Assembly: GCA_900469955.1 (NCBI GenBank)
Contig: UBYX01000014.1
Span: 181,620 to 245,619, forward strand
Direction of reading: 5' to 3'
Length of the DNA: 64,000 nucleotides
Origin: Hyphomicrobiales bacterium
GTDB taxonomy: Bacteria; Pseudomonadota; Alphaproteobacteria; Rhizobiales; Rhizobiaceae
A program made the translations under genes and the position numbers. Positions 17,797-25,702 of this stretch are shown here, one piece after another (within the stretch, counting starts at the first letter, position 1; each line of letters starts with the position of its first letter). The notes below the pieces were generated by a model. It saw only the letters and a program-made list of their open reading frames with translations, made no database searches and had not been told where the DNA came from.

Positions 17797-18944
17797 GGCG
17801 TCAGTGTCGCCGAAATAGCGCGTGGCCCCAATCTTTGCCGCCGCGCTCCTTCCGGGCTCTCCAGATCGGGCACCAGTATCTTGGAGACGGCGAAAGGTAG
17901 CTCCGGACGACCAAGTTGCACCGATATTGCCCGACGCACGCCGGCCTGTCGTAGGCGGGAGAGGATTTGCTTAAGGTCGGCAGAGATGGCATTGGGTGGC
18001 GCACGTTCGGGACGCGCGTCGAACAGCCGTCGCAATCGGTCGGACAGGGGCCGTCTGTATGTTTCCAAGAAAATGTCGTCCCGCGCGCCACTGATATGGG
18101 TAACGCGAGACTGGGCAGCCTCCGTCACAGCACGGATTGCCGCCCTCTCGCCACACGGGTGAGCGCCGCAGCCGAAGGTCACGTCGACATACCGGGCAGC
18201 GGGTGATGCAAGCGTGGCCCTGCTTGCCAAAAAGGCAGCAATGACGGGTACCCCGACATCGCTGGTTACGTCGAACAACCGCAAGGAAATATCCTTTTCC
18301 TCGATCATCGCGAGGAGCCTTTTGAGCCTAACATCGTCGAAACGGTCCGGATCCAGACACCTCTTATGTTGTTTTGTTTCGGGAAGCACTTGCCATAGGA
18401 CATGTGCATCTCGTTCGATGCGCTCCAGGAGACCATGGAAGACCGTCTCCTCGTAGTTGTTCCCAGATGCCAGTCCGTCGGAAGACTGCCAGTACCGACA
18501 ATCGGTCAATGTCCGGTCCAGGCAAACCGCCTCGAGCGGCACGTGGATCCGCCCACCCGATAAGAGATCTCGCCCTTCAACGAAAGCAAAATTGTCGTCT
18601 GCATCGGGGATGCTCTTGCCCTGAGCGAGGAGCGGCGAAAGCAGGTCAACGTCTTTGCCTGCCCTCTTGAGATCTGAGACGGACGTTACTTTCACATCCA
18701 ACACGGGATCACAGGCCACGGCCCTTTCCAAGGCTTCCATGGCAGCCGAGGTCCTGGCATCGGCGTCCGTCAAACCCTTGCCTTGCGCGACAACGATTGA
18801 TTTTGCGTTTGGAGTATAGGCGCACCAGACCGGAATACCGATATAGTCCAAACCAGTCTGGCGGCCTACGCGGGTGATCCCGGAACTTTCCAGAAACGGA
18901 AACACCCGCTCAAAGGTCTCCTCAGGCGAGCAAATGCGCTCCAT
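17793..18944 (-). CDS. YcaO-domain ATP-dependent peptide-modifying enzyme
   Basis: 383 residues. YcaO enzymes activate peptide backbone amides with ATP to form azolines, amidines or, with TfuA, thioamides. The ATP/Mg motifs are intact: SAAMEALER (E70, E73), GLLERIERDA (E174, E177) and TEAAQSR (E275, Q278). The C-terminus ends TLTP and lacks the PxPxP tail common in azoline-forming cyclodehydratases. No separate E1-like partner or dehydrogenase gene is nearby. Together with the coupled tfuA this points to thioamidation rather than thiazole formation (inference). It starts 19 bases after a small Cys-free peptide gene, the likely substrate. Confidence 0.93.
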   Translation of the reverse strand: MERICSPEETFERVFPFLESSGITRVGRQTGLDYIGIPVWCAYTPNAKSIVVAQGKGLTDADARTSAAMEALERAVACDPVLDVKVTSVSDLKRAGKDVDLLSPLLAQGKSIPDADDNFAFVEGRDLLSGGRIHVPLEAVCLDRTLTDCRYWQSSDGLASGNNYEETVFHGLLERIERDAHVLWQVLPETKQHKRCLDPDRFDDVRLKRLLAMIEEKDISLRLFDVTSDVGVPVIAAFLASRATLASPAARYVDVTFGCGAHPCGERAAIRAVTEAAQSRVTHISGARDDIFLETYRRPLSDRLRRLFDARPERAPPNAISADLKQILSRLRQAGVRRAISVQLGRPELPFAVSKILVPDLESPEGARRQRLGPRAISATLTP

Positions 18945-18963
18945 GCCTCAGGCCCGGCGTCCG

Positions 18964-19182
18964 TCAACCATCGAAGACACCAGACGCCACCTGCTCTGAG
19001 GAGGAAACCGCAACGACCAGGTTGACGCCTTTGACGATGGTTCCCCCTGCGCTTCTTAAATCATTTGCCGCAGCGAGCGGCCCGGATGTTGGCGCCGCCA
19101 CAGGCTGGACAGTGCCTGCGTTAAGGTCGGCAATGTAGAGCTGCTCGTCACCCGGCAACCCGATCACGACGATTCTAGCCAT
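18964..19182 (-). CDS. Candidate RiPP precursor peptide (substrate of YcaO-TfuA)
   Basis: 72 residues starting MARIVVIGLPGDEQLYIADL and ending SSEQVASGVFDG. A strong GGGGG ribosome site lies eight bases before ATG 19182. It sits 23 bases after the SARP-type regulator and 19 bases before ycaO, the position where RiPP precursors usually lie. There is no Cys, few charges in the C-terminal half, and that half is rich in Gly, Val, Ser and Ala (GGTIVKGVNLVVAV). A Cys-free substrate fits thioamidation, which needs only backbone amides. I recognise no known precursor family. It could instead be a small structural protein required by the enzyme. Leader and core boundaries cannot be assigned from sequence alone. 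Confidence 0.7.
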   Translation of the reverse strand: MARIVVIGLPGDEQLYIADLNAGTVQPVAAPTSGPLAAANDLRSAGGTIVKGVNLVVAVSSSEQVASGVFDG

Positions 19183-19205
19183 CAGTAACCCCCATTTTGC
19201 TTGGT

Positions 19206-21023
19206 TTAAAATCCGGCCTTCAACAGGCCCTCGCGGTATATGTCTTTCTGCCACTGCTCCCGCACCGGAAGCACTGACAGCCACTTTTCGAGATCAAAGT
19301 ACGGATTGAGCTCTTGGGCTTTGCGTCGATGCATCCGCGCTTTGGTCATATCGCCGGCCATTGCATGACTTGCCGCCAGCAGTCGGCGGGCTGACGAGGG
19401 GTCCTCCATGCGTTCGATGTAGCCGATCGCCGCATCGAACCGGCCAAGGAAATAGCTGGCACCGGCGGCGATCCAGAAATAGTCGTCGGGGCAGATCGGG
19501 TTCAGCGCCATCGCCTTGGCGATCTTCGCCAAGCCGTCGGCCGGCTTCGAAGCGTGGACCAGCGCGTCGGCATATCCACATACGGCATCCGCCAGGTGCG
19601 GGCTCAACCGTTCTGCCTGGTCAAATGCCTCAAGGCTGGCATCCACATCGCCTATATAGAGCTTCGACAAAGCAAGTTCCCGGTGGGCCGATGCCAATTC
19701 CGGCTCCAGTTTGACTGCCCGTTGTGCCGTCTGCTCGGCCTGACGGAGCAATTCACCATCGCCCCTCGCCGTCAAAACCCATTCCCAGGAATAGGTGCGC
19801 GACAGGCCTGCAAGCGCCGGGGCAAAGTCGCTACGCATCTTGAGCGTCTCTCTAAACGCGTTTCTGGCACGACGCACATCGGGAAGCGTGAACTTGTTAA
19901 GGTGTTGCGAGCTCGCAAGATAGGATCGATAGACCTCCGGCTGGGCTCGGTAATCGGCCAGCATAGTCTCGCTAAGCCGAAGATGGTTGCTGATCGCTGC
20001 CACGACCATCTGCGCCACCTGCTTGCGATGGGAAACAAGGAGATTCGGATCGAGATGAAATCGCTCCGCCCATAAGAGACTGTCGGATGGAAGAAAGATC
20101 ATCTGAACGAAAAGACCGTCCGGGCCCATCCTCGTGTCGATGACGTAGGAAATTGCATGCGTCTCGAGTTGGGAAACCTTGTCCGGATGGCTTCGAATAC
20201 GCTCGGCTGTGTAAGGAGCGACGACGGCGACCGATCTCAGCGAACAAAGGCTGATGGTGATATCTTCCAACAGTGCGCGTGCGGGGTAGGACGCACCGTC
20301 GTCGATACCCGGCGGCGCAAGGAGAACAAGCCGAGGAAGTTCGCGGATGACCTGGACCGGAAAGATCGCGATATCCCTAAAGACTGAAAGGTCCATATCG
20401 CGAGGCAATGCAGCCAGCGGATAAGTGGCACCGCCTTCACGACGATGTGCTTCCATCAGCACTTCCTGGACTACCACGTCGTCGGGATGTCGCTCCAGAA
20501 GCTGTTTTGCAACTTCCTTGACCAGCATCGAATCTGCCCGATCGATGGCTGTGGCGCTCACCCTCAGGAACAGGTCCCGTAGAGTGTTCCAGTGACGATC
20601 CCTCTGCTTCTCGGCCCATAACTTCAGTGTGGAAGGCAGGTCGACCCCGTCGAGGAAACGTAGCGTCAGCAGTTTGGAAGCCGAGCGGAGATGTTCGCCG
20701 GAATCGAGATCAGCCGAGAAGAGCATAAAATCGGCATCAACCGGCACGCCCGTCAGATTGATGGTCGAGGTGGTAAATTCCATGGGCAGCCGCCAGCCGT
20801 TGGCTGCACTTTTGCGCACCCTTTCGATCATCTTGCGGAAGTTAGTCTTGGCTGCCTCCTGGTCCCCGCTCCAAAGCAGTCGCGCCAGATGCTCGCGTGG
20901 CAGTTCCGCCTCTTGTTCCGCCATCATATAGGCAAGAGCGAGCAATGCCTTCTCGGGAAGAGGCAACCGCCCCAGGTCGTCGTCGGCTAGCCATAGGCCA
21001 CCAAAAGTCACCAATCGTAGCAT
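19206..21023 (-). CDS. SARP/BTAD-like transcriptional regulator with TPR repeats
   Basis: 605 residues. Residues 1-95 resemble the OmpR-type winged helix of SARP activators (LPLPEKALLALAYMM, LPREHLARLLWSGD, NFRKMIERVRKSA), followed by a BTAD-like helical region. The middle (about 215-330) resembles the TolB-like or adenylate-cyclase-associated segment of CadC-type TPR regulators. Residues from about 390 onward are TPR repeats (LEPELASAHRELALSKLYIG and others). There is no membrane anchor. It lies between an XRE gene (11-base gap) and the candidate precursor (23-base gap), so it is probably the in-cluster activator; RiPP loci often carry one. Confidence 0.82.
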   Translation of the reverse strand: MLRLVTFGGLWLADDDLGRLPLPEKALLALAYMMAEQEAELPREHLARLLWSGDQEAAKTNFRKMIERVRKSAANGWRLPMEFTTSTINLTGVPVDADFMLFSADLDSGEHLRSASKLLTLRFLDGVDLPSTLKLWAEKQRDRHWNTLRDLFLRVSATAIDRADSMLVKEVAKQLLERHPDDVVVQEVLMEAHRREGGATYPLAALPRDMDLSVFRDIAIFPVQVIRELPRLVLLAPPGIDDGASYPARALLEDITISLCSLRSVAVVAPYTAERIRSHPDKVSQLETHAISYVIDTRMGPDGLFVQMIFLPSDSLLWAERFHLDPNLLVSHRKQVAQMVVAAISNHLRLSETMLADYRAQPEVYRSYLASSQHLNKFTLPDVRRARNAFRETLKMRSDFAPALAGLSRTYSWEWVLTARGDGELLRQAEQTAQRAVKLEPELASAHRELALSKLYIGDVDASLEAFDQAERLSPHLADAVCGYADALVHASKPADGLAKIAKAMALNPICPDDYFWIAAGASYFLGRFDAAIGYIERMEDPSSARRLLAASHAMAGDMTKARMHRRKAQELNPYFDLEKWLSVLPVREQWQKDIYREGLLKAGF

Positions 21024-21034
21024 GATGACATCCG

Positions 21035-21478
21035 CTAGCCGGTTACTCTTGGCTCTTCTCGGTCAGTTTCGGCTGCGTCCTTGCCACGGCTCAGGGACTT
21101 GACGAGTTGAAGGATGTTCTGACGCAGCTTTGGGTTTCCGACGCGCTGGAATGCAAGGTTGAATTCGATCCCTTCGCGGCTGCCGACGAACCTCGCCACC
21201 GCATCATCCTCCGTCACCTCCGACCTGCTCTCGCTTGACGGATGACCGGGAGAACCATCATCAAAAAAGAAGGCGACCGGCACGTTCAGGATGGTGGAAA
21301 TGTGCTGTAGGCGACTGGCGCCGACGCGGTTGGTGCCCTTCTCGTATTTTTGAACCTGCTGGAAAGTGATCCCAAGGTGTTCACCAAGTGTTTCCTGGCT
21401 CATTTTGAGGATCGTGCGGCGCAGTCGAATGCGGCTTCCGACATAAACGTCAATGGGGTTCGGCTTCTTCTGGTCCAT
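21035..21478 (-). CDS. XRE-family regulator, PraR-like
   Basis: 147 residues from ATG 21478, which has GGAGGG 11 bases upstream; the longer frame to 21523 would use a TTG with no ribosome site. The sequence KPNPIDVYVGSRIRLRR, then MSQETLGEHLGITFQQVQKY and NRVGASRLQHIS, closely follows PraR, the rhizobial XRE repressor tied to quorum sensing and biofilm formation (family knowledge). The C-terminal half is an unstructured-looking tail rich in Glu, Asp and Ser. As the first gene of the minus-strand RiPP operon it probably represses or tunes the cluster. Confidence 0.87.
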   Translation of the reverse strand: MDQKKPNPIDVYVGSRIRLRRTILKMSQETLGEHLGITFQQVQKYEKGTNRVGASRLQHISTILNVPVAFFFDDGSPGHPSSESRSEVTEDDAVARFVGSREGIEFNLAFQRVGNPKLRQNILQLVKSLSRGKDAAETDREEPRVTG

Positions 21479-21718
21479 CGCGATAGGCCCTCCGTCTTCA
21501 TCGAAGACTGATCCAATCGTCAAACTATTTCAACTGGCGCTGGAAAAAATAGTGGCGTCAAAGGCACGGGCAACAGGGCAAACAGCCATTATTCTTGGCC
21601 TGCCTTAAGAGCGATAAATGAAACCGGCTCTCTTCAAGACCACCGCTTCAGTGTCATCGCCTGGAGCAAGGATGACACTCGCGTTGAACGGTCATCAAGT
21701 AGAGCAATTTCAGTGCCG

Positions 21719-21967
21719 CTAGCCGCCGCTGCTTGATTGCTGATGATAGGAATATTCAAGTTGCGTCTGCACGGCTTGAAGGAAAAGCGCAGCTTGTTTG
21801 CGAATTTCGACCTCACCTGCGCCGACGCCCCGCATTTCCTCAACGAACCTGCTCATTTCGGTTCGCCAGAAAGCATTCGCATCTTCGCCGTGGAGGTTCA
21901 GTAATTCGGCGGCACAACGCCTCACATCGAGAAGTCGCCTATCGGCGGGAAAATGCGAGACGGTCAT
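21719..21967 (-). CDS. Small DUF6074-like hypothetical protein
   Basis: 82 residues: MTVSHFPADRRLLDVRRCAA, then FWRTEMSRFVEEMRGVGAGE and a helix rich in Gln and Ala before a Gly/Ser tail. The pattern of an N-terminal FP-x-x-RR followed by two helices resembles DUF6074 proteins that are common and uncharacterised in rhizobia (recognition from memory, moderate certainty). GGAGCT precedes the ATG. It lies about 240 bases upstream of the XRE gene and probably has its own promoter. Confidence 0.6.
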   Translation of the reverse strand: MTVSHFPADRRLLDVRRCAAELLNLHGEDANAFWRTEMSRFVEEMRGVGAGEVEIRKQAALFLQAVQTQLEYSYHQQSSSGG

Positions 21968-22354
21968 AGGAGCTCCGTTGGACGATTCGTAGGCCTCACC
22001 GTCGCCTGAAGTTATTCACAAATGCTGAATGGCGCCCGAGGTACGCGTTGCTCGCCGGCTTTTTCGCTTTGCTGAACAGCAAGCTGCGCATGGTCGCAAG
22101 TAGATCGATGCGCGGGTTGAATGAGCGGACTGACGATCTCCTCATGCCTTGCACGGCCGCAGGACCTGAAGCTTCATAGGATCGAGCGTCGGTAAGTGGC
22201 AATCCTGAACAGGGTCTGTCGATCGAACATGTAGCAAGGTCAGCGCTTGCGTCCGCGGCGAAACTAGGTTAACCGACACTAGTAATGTTATTACATCACA
22301 AATCGCCACGCGTTACCGTTGTGCTGGCGGATGGAAGCTTAAGGGAATAAACAA
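21968..22354. other. Intergenic region between the small gene and zinT
   Basis: Carries the promoter region of zinT, including the Zur-like site described separately. A minus-strand frame at 21996-22202 is arginine-rich without a ribosome site and is not called. Confidence 0.35.
22282..22299 (+). promoter_or_regulatory. Possible Zur operator upstream of zinT
   Basis: GTAATGTTATTACATCAC, with a GTAAT/ATTAC inverted repeat, lies 56 bases before the zinT start. It resembles the alphaproteobacterial Zur consensus (GTAATGTTATAACATTAC from memory). ZinT genes are classic Zur targets, so context supports zinc-repressed expression. The match is imperfect in the right half. Confidence 0.4.
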
Positions 22355-23002
22355 ATGATCAGAACATCGGCCTATGCTCTCGCCTTAACTGCGTTAGTCG
22401 TTGCAGGGGCAGCGACAGCGCGCACATCGGCACATAATCACGCCCATAGCCATTCCCACGATGAAAAAGGGGCAGTCCACGACGGATATTTCGAAGACGA
22501 TCAGGTAAAGGCGCGCCTTCTGTCCGACTGGGAAGGCGACTGGCAGTCCGTTTACCCTTATCTCGTCGATGGAACACTAGATCCGGTGATGGCAGAAAAG
22601 GCAAAGCATGGCGACAAGAGCGCGGAAGAATATCGGGCCTACTATGACCTTGGATACAAGACCGAGGTGGACCGGATCGTGATCGACGGAAAAAAAGTAA
22701 CCTTTTTCCGAGGCGACGGTCCGGTGAGCGGCGATTACGAAGCGGATGGCCACGAAATCCTCACCTACAAAAAGGGCAATCGAGGGGTGCGCTTCATCTT
22801 CAAGAAGGTCGCCGGCGATGACGCAGCGCCGGGGTTCATCCAGTTCAGCGACCACATCATCGGCCCCAAGAAGGCTGATCACTATCACCTTTATTGGGGA
22901 AATGATCGCGCCGCGCTCCTGAACGAGGTCACCAATTGGCCGACCTACTATCCCTTGAGCCTCACGGGAGAGCAGATCGTCGAACAGATGCTGGTTCACT
23001 GA
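22355..23002 (+). CDS. zinT: ZinT/YodA periplasmic zinc-binding protein
   Basis: 215 residues. A signal peptide (MIRTSAYALALTALVVAGAA) is followed by a His-rich segment at about 27-35 (HNHAHSHSH) and the ZinT/lipocalin-like domain: VKARLLSDWEGDWQSVYPYL, then IQFSDHIIGPKKADHYHLYW with the conserved metal-binding histidines. It chelates Zn or Cd in the periplasm and helps feed ZnuABC under zinc starvation. No znu genes are adjacent. A Zur-like site precedes it. It converges with the AlkB-like gene. Confidence 0.92.
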   Translation: MIRTSAYALALTALVVAGAATARTSAHNHAHSHSHDEKGAVHDGYFEDDQVKARLLSDWEGDWQSVYPYLVDGTLDPVMAEKAKHGDKSAEEYRAYYDLGYKTEVDRIVIDGKKVTFFRGDGPVSGDYEADGHEILTYKKGNRGVRFIFKKVAGDDAAPGFIQFSDHIIGPKKADHYHLYWGNDRAALLNEVTNWPTYYPLSLTGEQIVEQMLVH

Positions 23003-23142
23003 TCGAACCGAACGTTGCCTGAGACACTTGCGCCGGCCGTATCGATCGCGAGGTCGGCGCCATTTCGCCATGAAGTGCTTCGCGCACCTTCCGTTCAGCC
23101 CGGTAGGGCGATCGGCAGATCGACGTCCCGACGTAAATGCGG

Positions 23143-23715
23143 TCACATAACTTCCCGGAATGTAATCGAATAGCGAAGTCGCTCTACGGGTGGGATGGAG
23201 TGTTCCCATTCGCTACGGGCAGGGCCGGACAAGAGATACGCCGATCCGGGCTCAGCCACGATCGAGAAACGCTCCCATTTCGAGCCGGAGCGCCGCCGCA
23301 GCCTGAAAGTGCAAGCCGAAAGTAGCGAGACCCCCACCACTCTACCGAATGCCTTTTTGTCCTTGTGCCAGCCGATCGGCGCGCCGGGCGCGTATTCGGT
23401 GACCAGAGCTTGCCGCAGCCGGTCAGGATCGATATCCGCGAAAGCAGCCGCCATCGCACGCGTCGGAAGCAGGAACGTTGGAATAGCAGCCGCGAACGTC
23501 AGTCTTCCCGTTTCGAAATCGTATTTCCAGCCATAGGAGATGACCCTTCGCTTGCCCTCGAACCCATGAAAGTCAAAGGGCTTTAACGGGAGCCGCTGGA
23601 TTTCCTCGACGACCTCCGACTGCGCCGTGTCGGAAAGTATCATCGGCTTGTATCTAAAACCCTCCGGCAGCGGACGGTCTCCACCGGGAAATAAATCTCC
23701 TTGGGTTGAAGTCAT
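23143..23715 (-). CDS. AlkB-like 2-oxoglutarate/Fe(II) dioxygenase
   Basis: 190 residues of the short AlkB class. Iron ligands are visible in GWHKDKKAFG (HxD at about 117-119) and WEHSIPP, and the 2-oxoglutarate Arg lies in RYSITFR at the C-terminus. RRVISYGWKYDF is the substrate-lid region. Members reverse alkylation damage on DNA or RNA bases or modify other targets. It is distinct from the long AlkB of E. coli and resembles ALKBH-type short enzymes common in alphaproteobacteria. It stands alone. Confidence 0.85.
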   Translation of the reverse strand: MTSTQGDLFPGGDRPLPEGFRYKPMILSDTAQSEVVEEIQRLPLKPFDFHGFEGKRRVISYGWKYDFETGRLTFAAAIPTFLLPTRAMAAAFADIDPDRLRQALVTEYAPGAPIGWHKDKKAFGRVVGVSLLSACTFRLRRRSGSKWERFSIVAEPGSAYLLSGPARSEWEHSIPPVERLRYSITFREVM

Positions 23716-24076
23716 CCTGCTTCTCCACTTCCCGTGCCAGGGAACTCGTTCCCGACGACATTACTGATGCGGGGATTAGTCATGAGCTAAACGTTTTTAT
23801 CGCCGAGGTGTGCCGGTCAATGGTTCGGACCACGGTAATTTGAGACCGGCGGCTGACGCGGGGTCTGGTGACGAGAGTGTGATACTCGAGCTGCCACGCG
23901 GTCGGCGGGACGTGATCGGCCGGGAACGCCATGACTCGCCTATGCATTCTACCGGTCATCTAGGCGAGCCTCGCCTGTTGGCGTCACGATCTATCCTTCG
24001 CTCGTACAAGGGTTGCAGCGCGCCCGAGGGTCCAACCCAGGGGCTGGAGGGTATAGCGCGCCGCCCGCATAAGGGT
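23716..24076. other. Intergenic region without recognised gene
   Basis: Lies between the AlkB-like gene start and the tautomerase 3' end. It contains the AlkB promoter side. No coherent reading frame, RNA or strong hairpin was seen. Confidence 0.35.
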
Positions 24077-24487
24077 TCACGCGGCTGTTGTCAGACGACC
24101 GGATATAAATCTGAATTCTTGCGTTTTGCCGCCATATCCGTAGGCGGCGGCAGGCACTTCATGGACGAAGCAGTAGCTTTCATGATGAATTGGGCCGAGA
24201 ATGTTTTCCATCGTTTCGAAGATTGCAGCGATATAGGCTTCGAGTTCCACCTTCGTGTTAGTGCCATCCACGACCTTGATGTCGAGCCAGTAGCTTGCAA
24301 GGTTTTGGTCCTCCAGCGAAGAACCTCCGGCAAACCAATGGCTCGGATGGATATATTGAACAGTGACAGCCGTGACCGTCGGATCTTTGCGGAGCAGGTC
24401 CTTGGTCCGGGCACTCACGTGCGAAGCGATCTTCTTGGAGAGGCCCGGATCAGGCTTGGCCGACACATGAGCTTGGATAATAGGCAT
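24077..24487 (-). CDS. Tautomerase-family protein
   Basis: 136 residues from ATG 24487; GAGGAGAATAAAGAC is the ribosome site. The sequence starts Met-Pro-Ile-Ile-Gln, so after Met removal Pro becomes the N-terminal catalytic base of the 4-oxalocrotonate tautomerase superfamily. A longer upstream frame would bury that proline and is rejected. The protein is twice the size of a short 4-OT, fitting the fused or cis-CaaD-like members. It diverges from a LysR gene that probably regulates it through the inverted repeat at 24547-24577. Confidence 0.85.
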   Translation of the reverse strand: MPIIQAHVSAKPDPGLSKKIASHVSARTKDLLRKDPTVTAVTVQYIHPSHWFAGGSSLEDQNLASYWLDIKVVDGTNTKVELEAYIAAIFETMENILGPIHHESYCFVHEVPAAAYGYGGKTQEFRFISGRLTTAA

Positions 24488-24546
24488 GTCTTTATTCTCC
24501 TCGGGTTCTTGATGACCCTTAAGTAGCCCATGCCTTGGTCGCATAA

Positions 24547-24577
24547 AATTGAATTGTTTTTTTCTAACCATTCAATT
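24547..24577. promoter_or_regulatory. Inverted repeat between tautomerase and LysR genes
   Basis: Perfect 8-bp arms AATTGAAT (24547-24554) and ATTCAATT (24570-24577), 15 bases apart, in the 100-bp divergent region. The right arm ends 11 bases before the LysR ATG. A likely LysR binding site for auto-regulation and control of the tautomerase (inference). Confidence 0.55.
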
Positions 24578-24587
24578 AAATCGAAAT

Positions 24588-25439
24588 ATGCAACTTCCTG
24601 ATCCTGAACTTCTACGCACCTTCCTTGCCTGCCTCGACAGTGGCAGTCTGGTCAAGGCGTCGGAAGTCGTCGGGCGTACTCCTTCAGCCGTAACGGCCCA
24701 GATGCAGCGTCTGAGCGAAATAGTTGGACAGCCCATCTTCGTTCAGTCGGGACGCGGGCGAGTGGTCACGCGCGCAGGAGAGGAGCTAGCGCTACATGCT
24801 CGACGGATACTGGAAGCAAACCGGCAGGCGATCATAAGTTTGCGAGGCGTTGATGCTATCGGCCCTCTCCGGCTTGGGGCGACAGAAGATTTCGCCGAGA
24901 ATGGACTGCCTGAGCATCTTCGCAGTTTTGCAGCGTCCCATCCGCGTGTGCAGATCGAGCTGCGTATCGGCCGCAGCGCCGAGATTGGCGCTAAATTCGA
25001 GCGGGGAGAACTGGACGTTGCGCTGACGGTCAGGACTGAACCGCTGCCTCATGAAATTGCCGTCATTCAGGAAACGATTGTCTGGGGCGTGGCCTCCGGC
25101 GGCTTGGTAGGGGCCGCCCATCCCGCGCCCCTTGCTCTGTTGGACGGGACTTGCGTCTTCAAGGCGGCGGCTTTACAGGCGCTTGACGGGGATCAGCACC
25201 CCTATTGGATCGCCGCCCTTAGCCCGAGCTTGATCGGCATACGAACAGCAGTATCCGCAGGCCTGGCAGTGACGCCGCGCACACGGCGGTGGCTGGCACG
25301 GGGAATTTCCGTAACGGAAAATCTTAATGGCCTCGACCTACCTGAACTCGGGATCGTGAGCTACGCTTTGCGACTTCATCCGAATGCCCCAGGCCCAGCC
25401 GCGACCCTTGCGGACTACCTCGCCACAGGCCTTGGCTGA
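24588..25439 (+). CDS. LysR-family regulator
   Basis: 283 residues from ATG 24588, which opens into LPDPELLRTFLACLDSGSLV, the usual LysR beginning; an upstream in-frame start at 24549 would add 13 residues and overlap the operator repeat. HTH core: TPSAVTAQMQRLSEIVGQPI. The effector domain begins about residue 90 (IGPLRLGATEDFAENGLPEH). Divergent from the tautomerase gene, its probable target. Confidence 0.88.
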   Translation: MQLPDPELLRTFLACLDSGSLVKASEVVGRTPSAVTAQMQRLSEIVGQPIFVQSGRGRVVTRAGEELALHARRILEANRQAIISLRGVDAIGPLRLGATEDFAENGLPEHLRSFAASHPRVQIELRIGRSAEIGAKFERGELDVALTVRTEPLPHEIAVIQETIVWGVASGGLVGAAHPAPLALLDGTCVFKAAALQALDGDQHPYWIAALSPSLIGIRTAVSAGLAVTPRTRRWLARGISVTENLNGLDLPELGIVSYALRLHPNAPGPAATLADYLATGLG

Positions 25440-25702
25440 TGAATGGGGAAGCTTGCGGGACTTCTGGAAGCTGCCCGCGAATTCTCGTTCACGTCTCTCT
25501 CCGTGTCAGGAAGCGCCGGCGACTGTTTCCTCCGCAGCGGCTCTTAGTCCGGACAAACCCTCCACCTGCATCTGGCTGCCTTCGGCAACTGGGGGCAGGC
25601 CCGACCGTTGCCATCGGCGCCGAAGGCCTGGTTTTTGACGAGTGCGTACCGTTCGCGTGCAACACCTACAGGCGCGGTAGATTCCTTACTACCTGTTCTG
25701 CC

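Noticed and set aside
17793..18944. Azole-forming cyclodehydratase or the E. coli RimO-associated YcaO role
   Set aside because: The coupled TfuA, Cys-free neighbouring peptide, absent PxPxP tail and lack of an E1-like or dehydrogenase partner favour thioamidation.
21996..22202. 68-residue minus-strand frame upstream of zinT
   Set aside because: Basic, no ribosome site and no motif.
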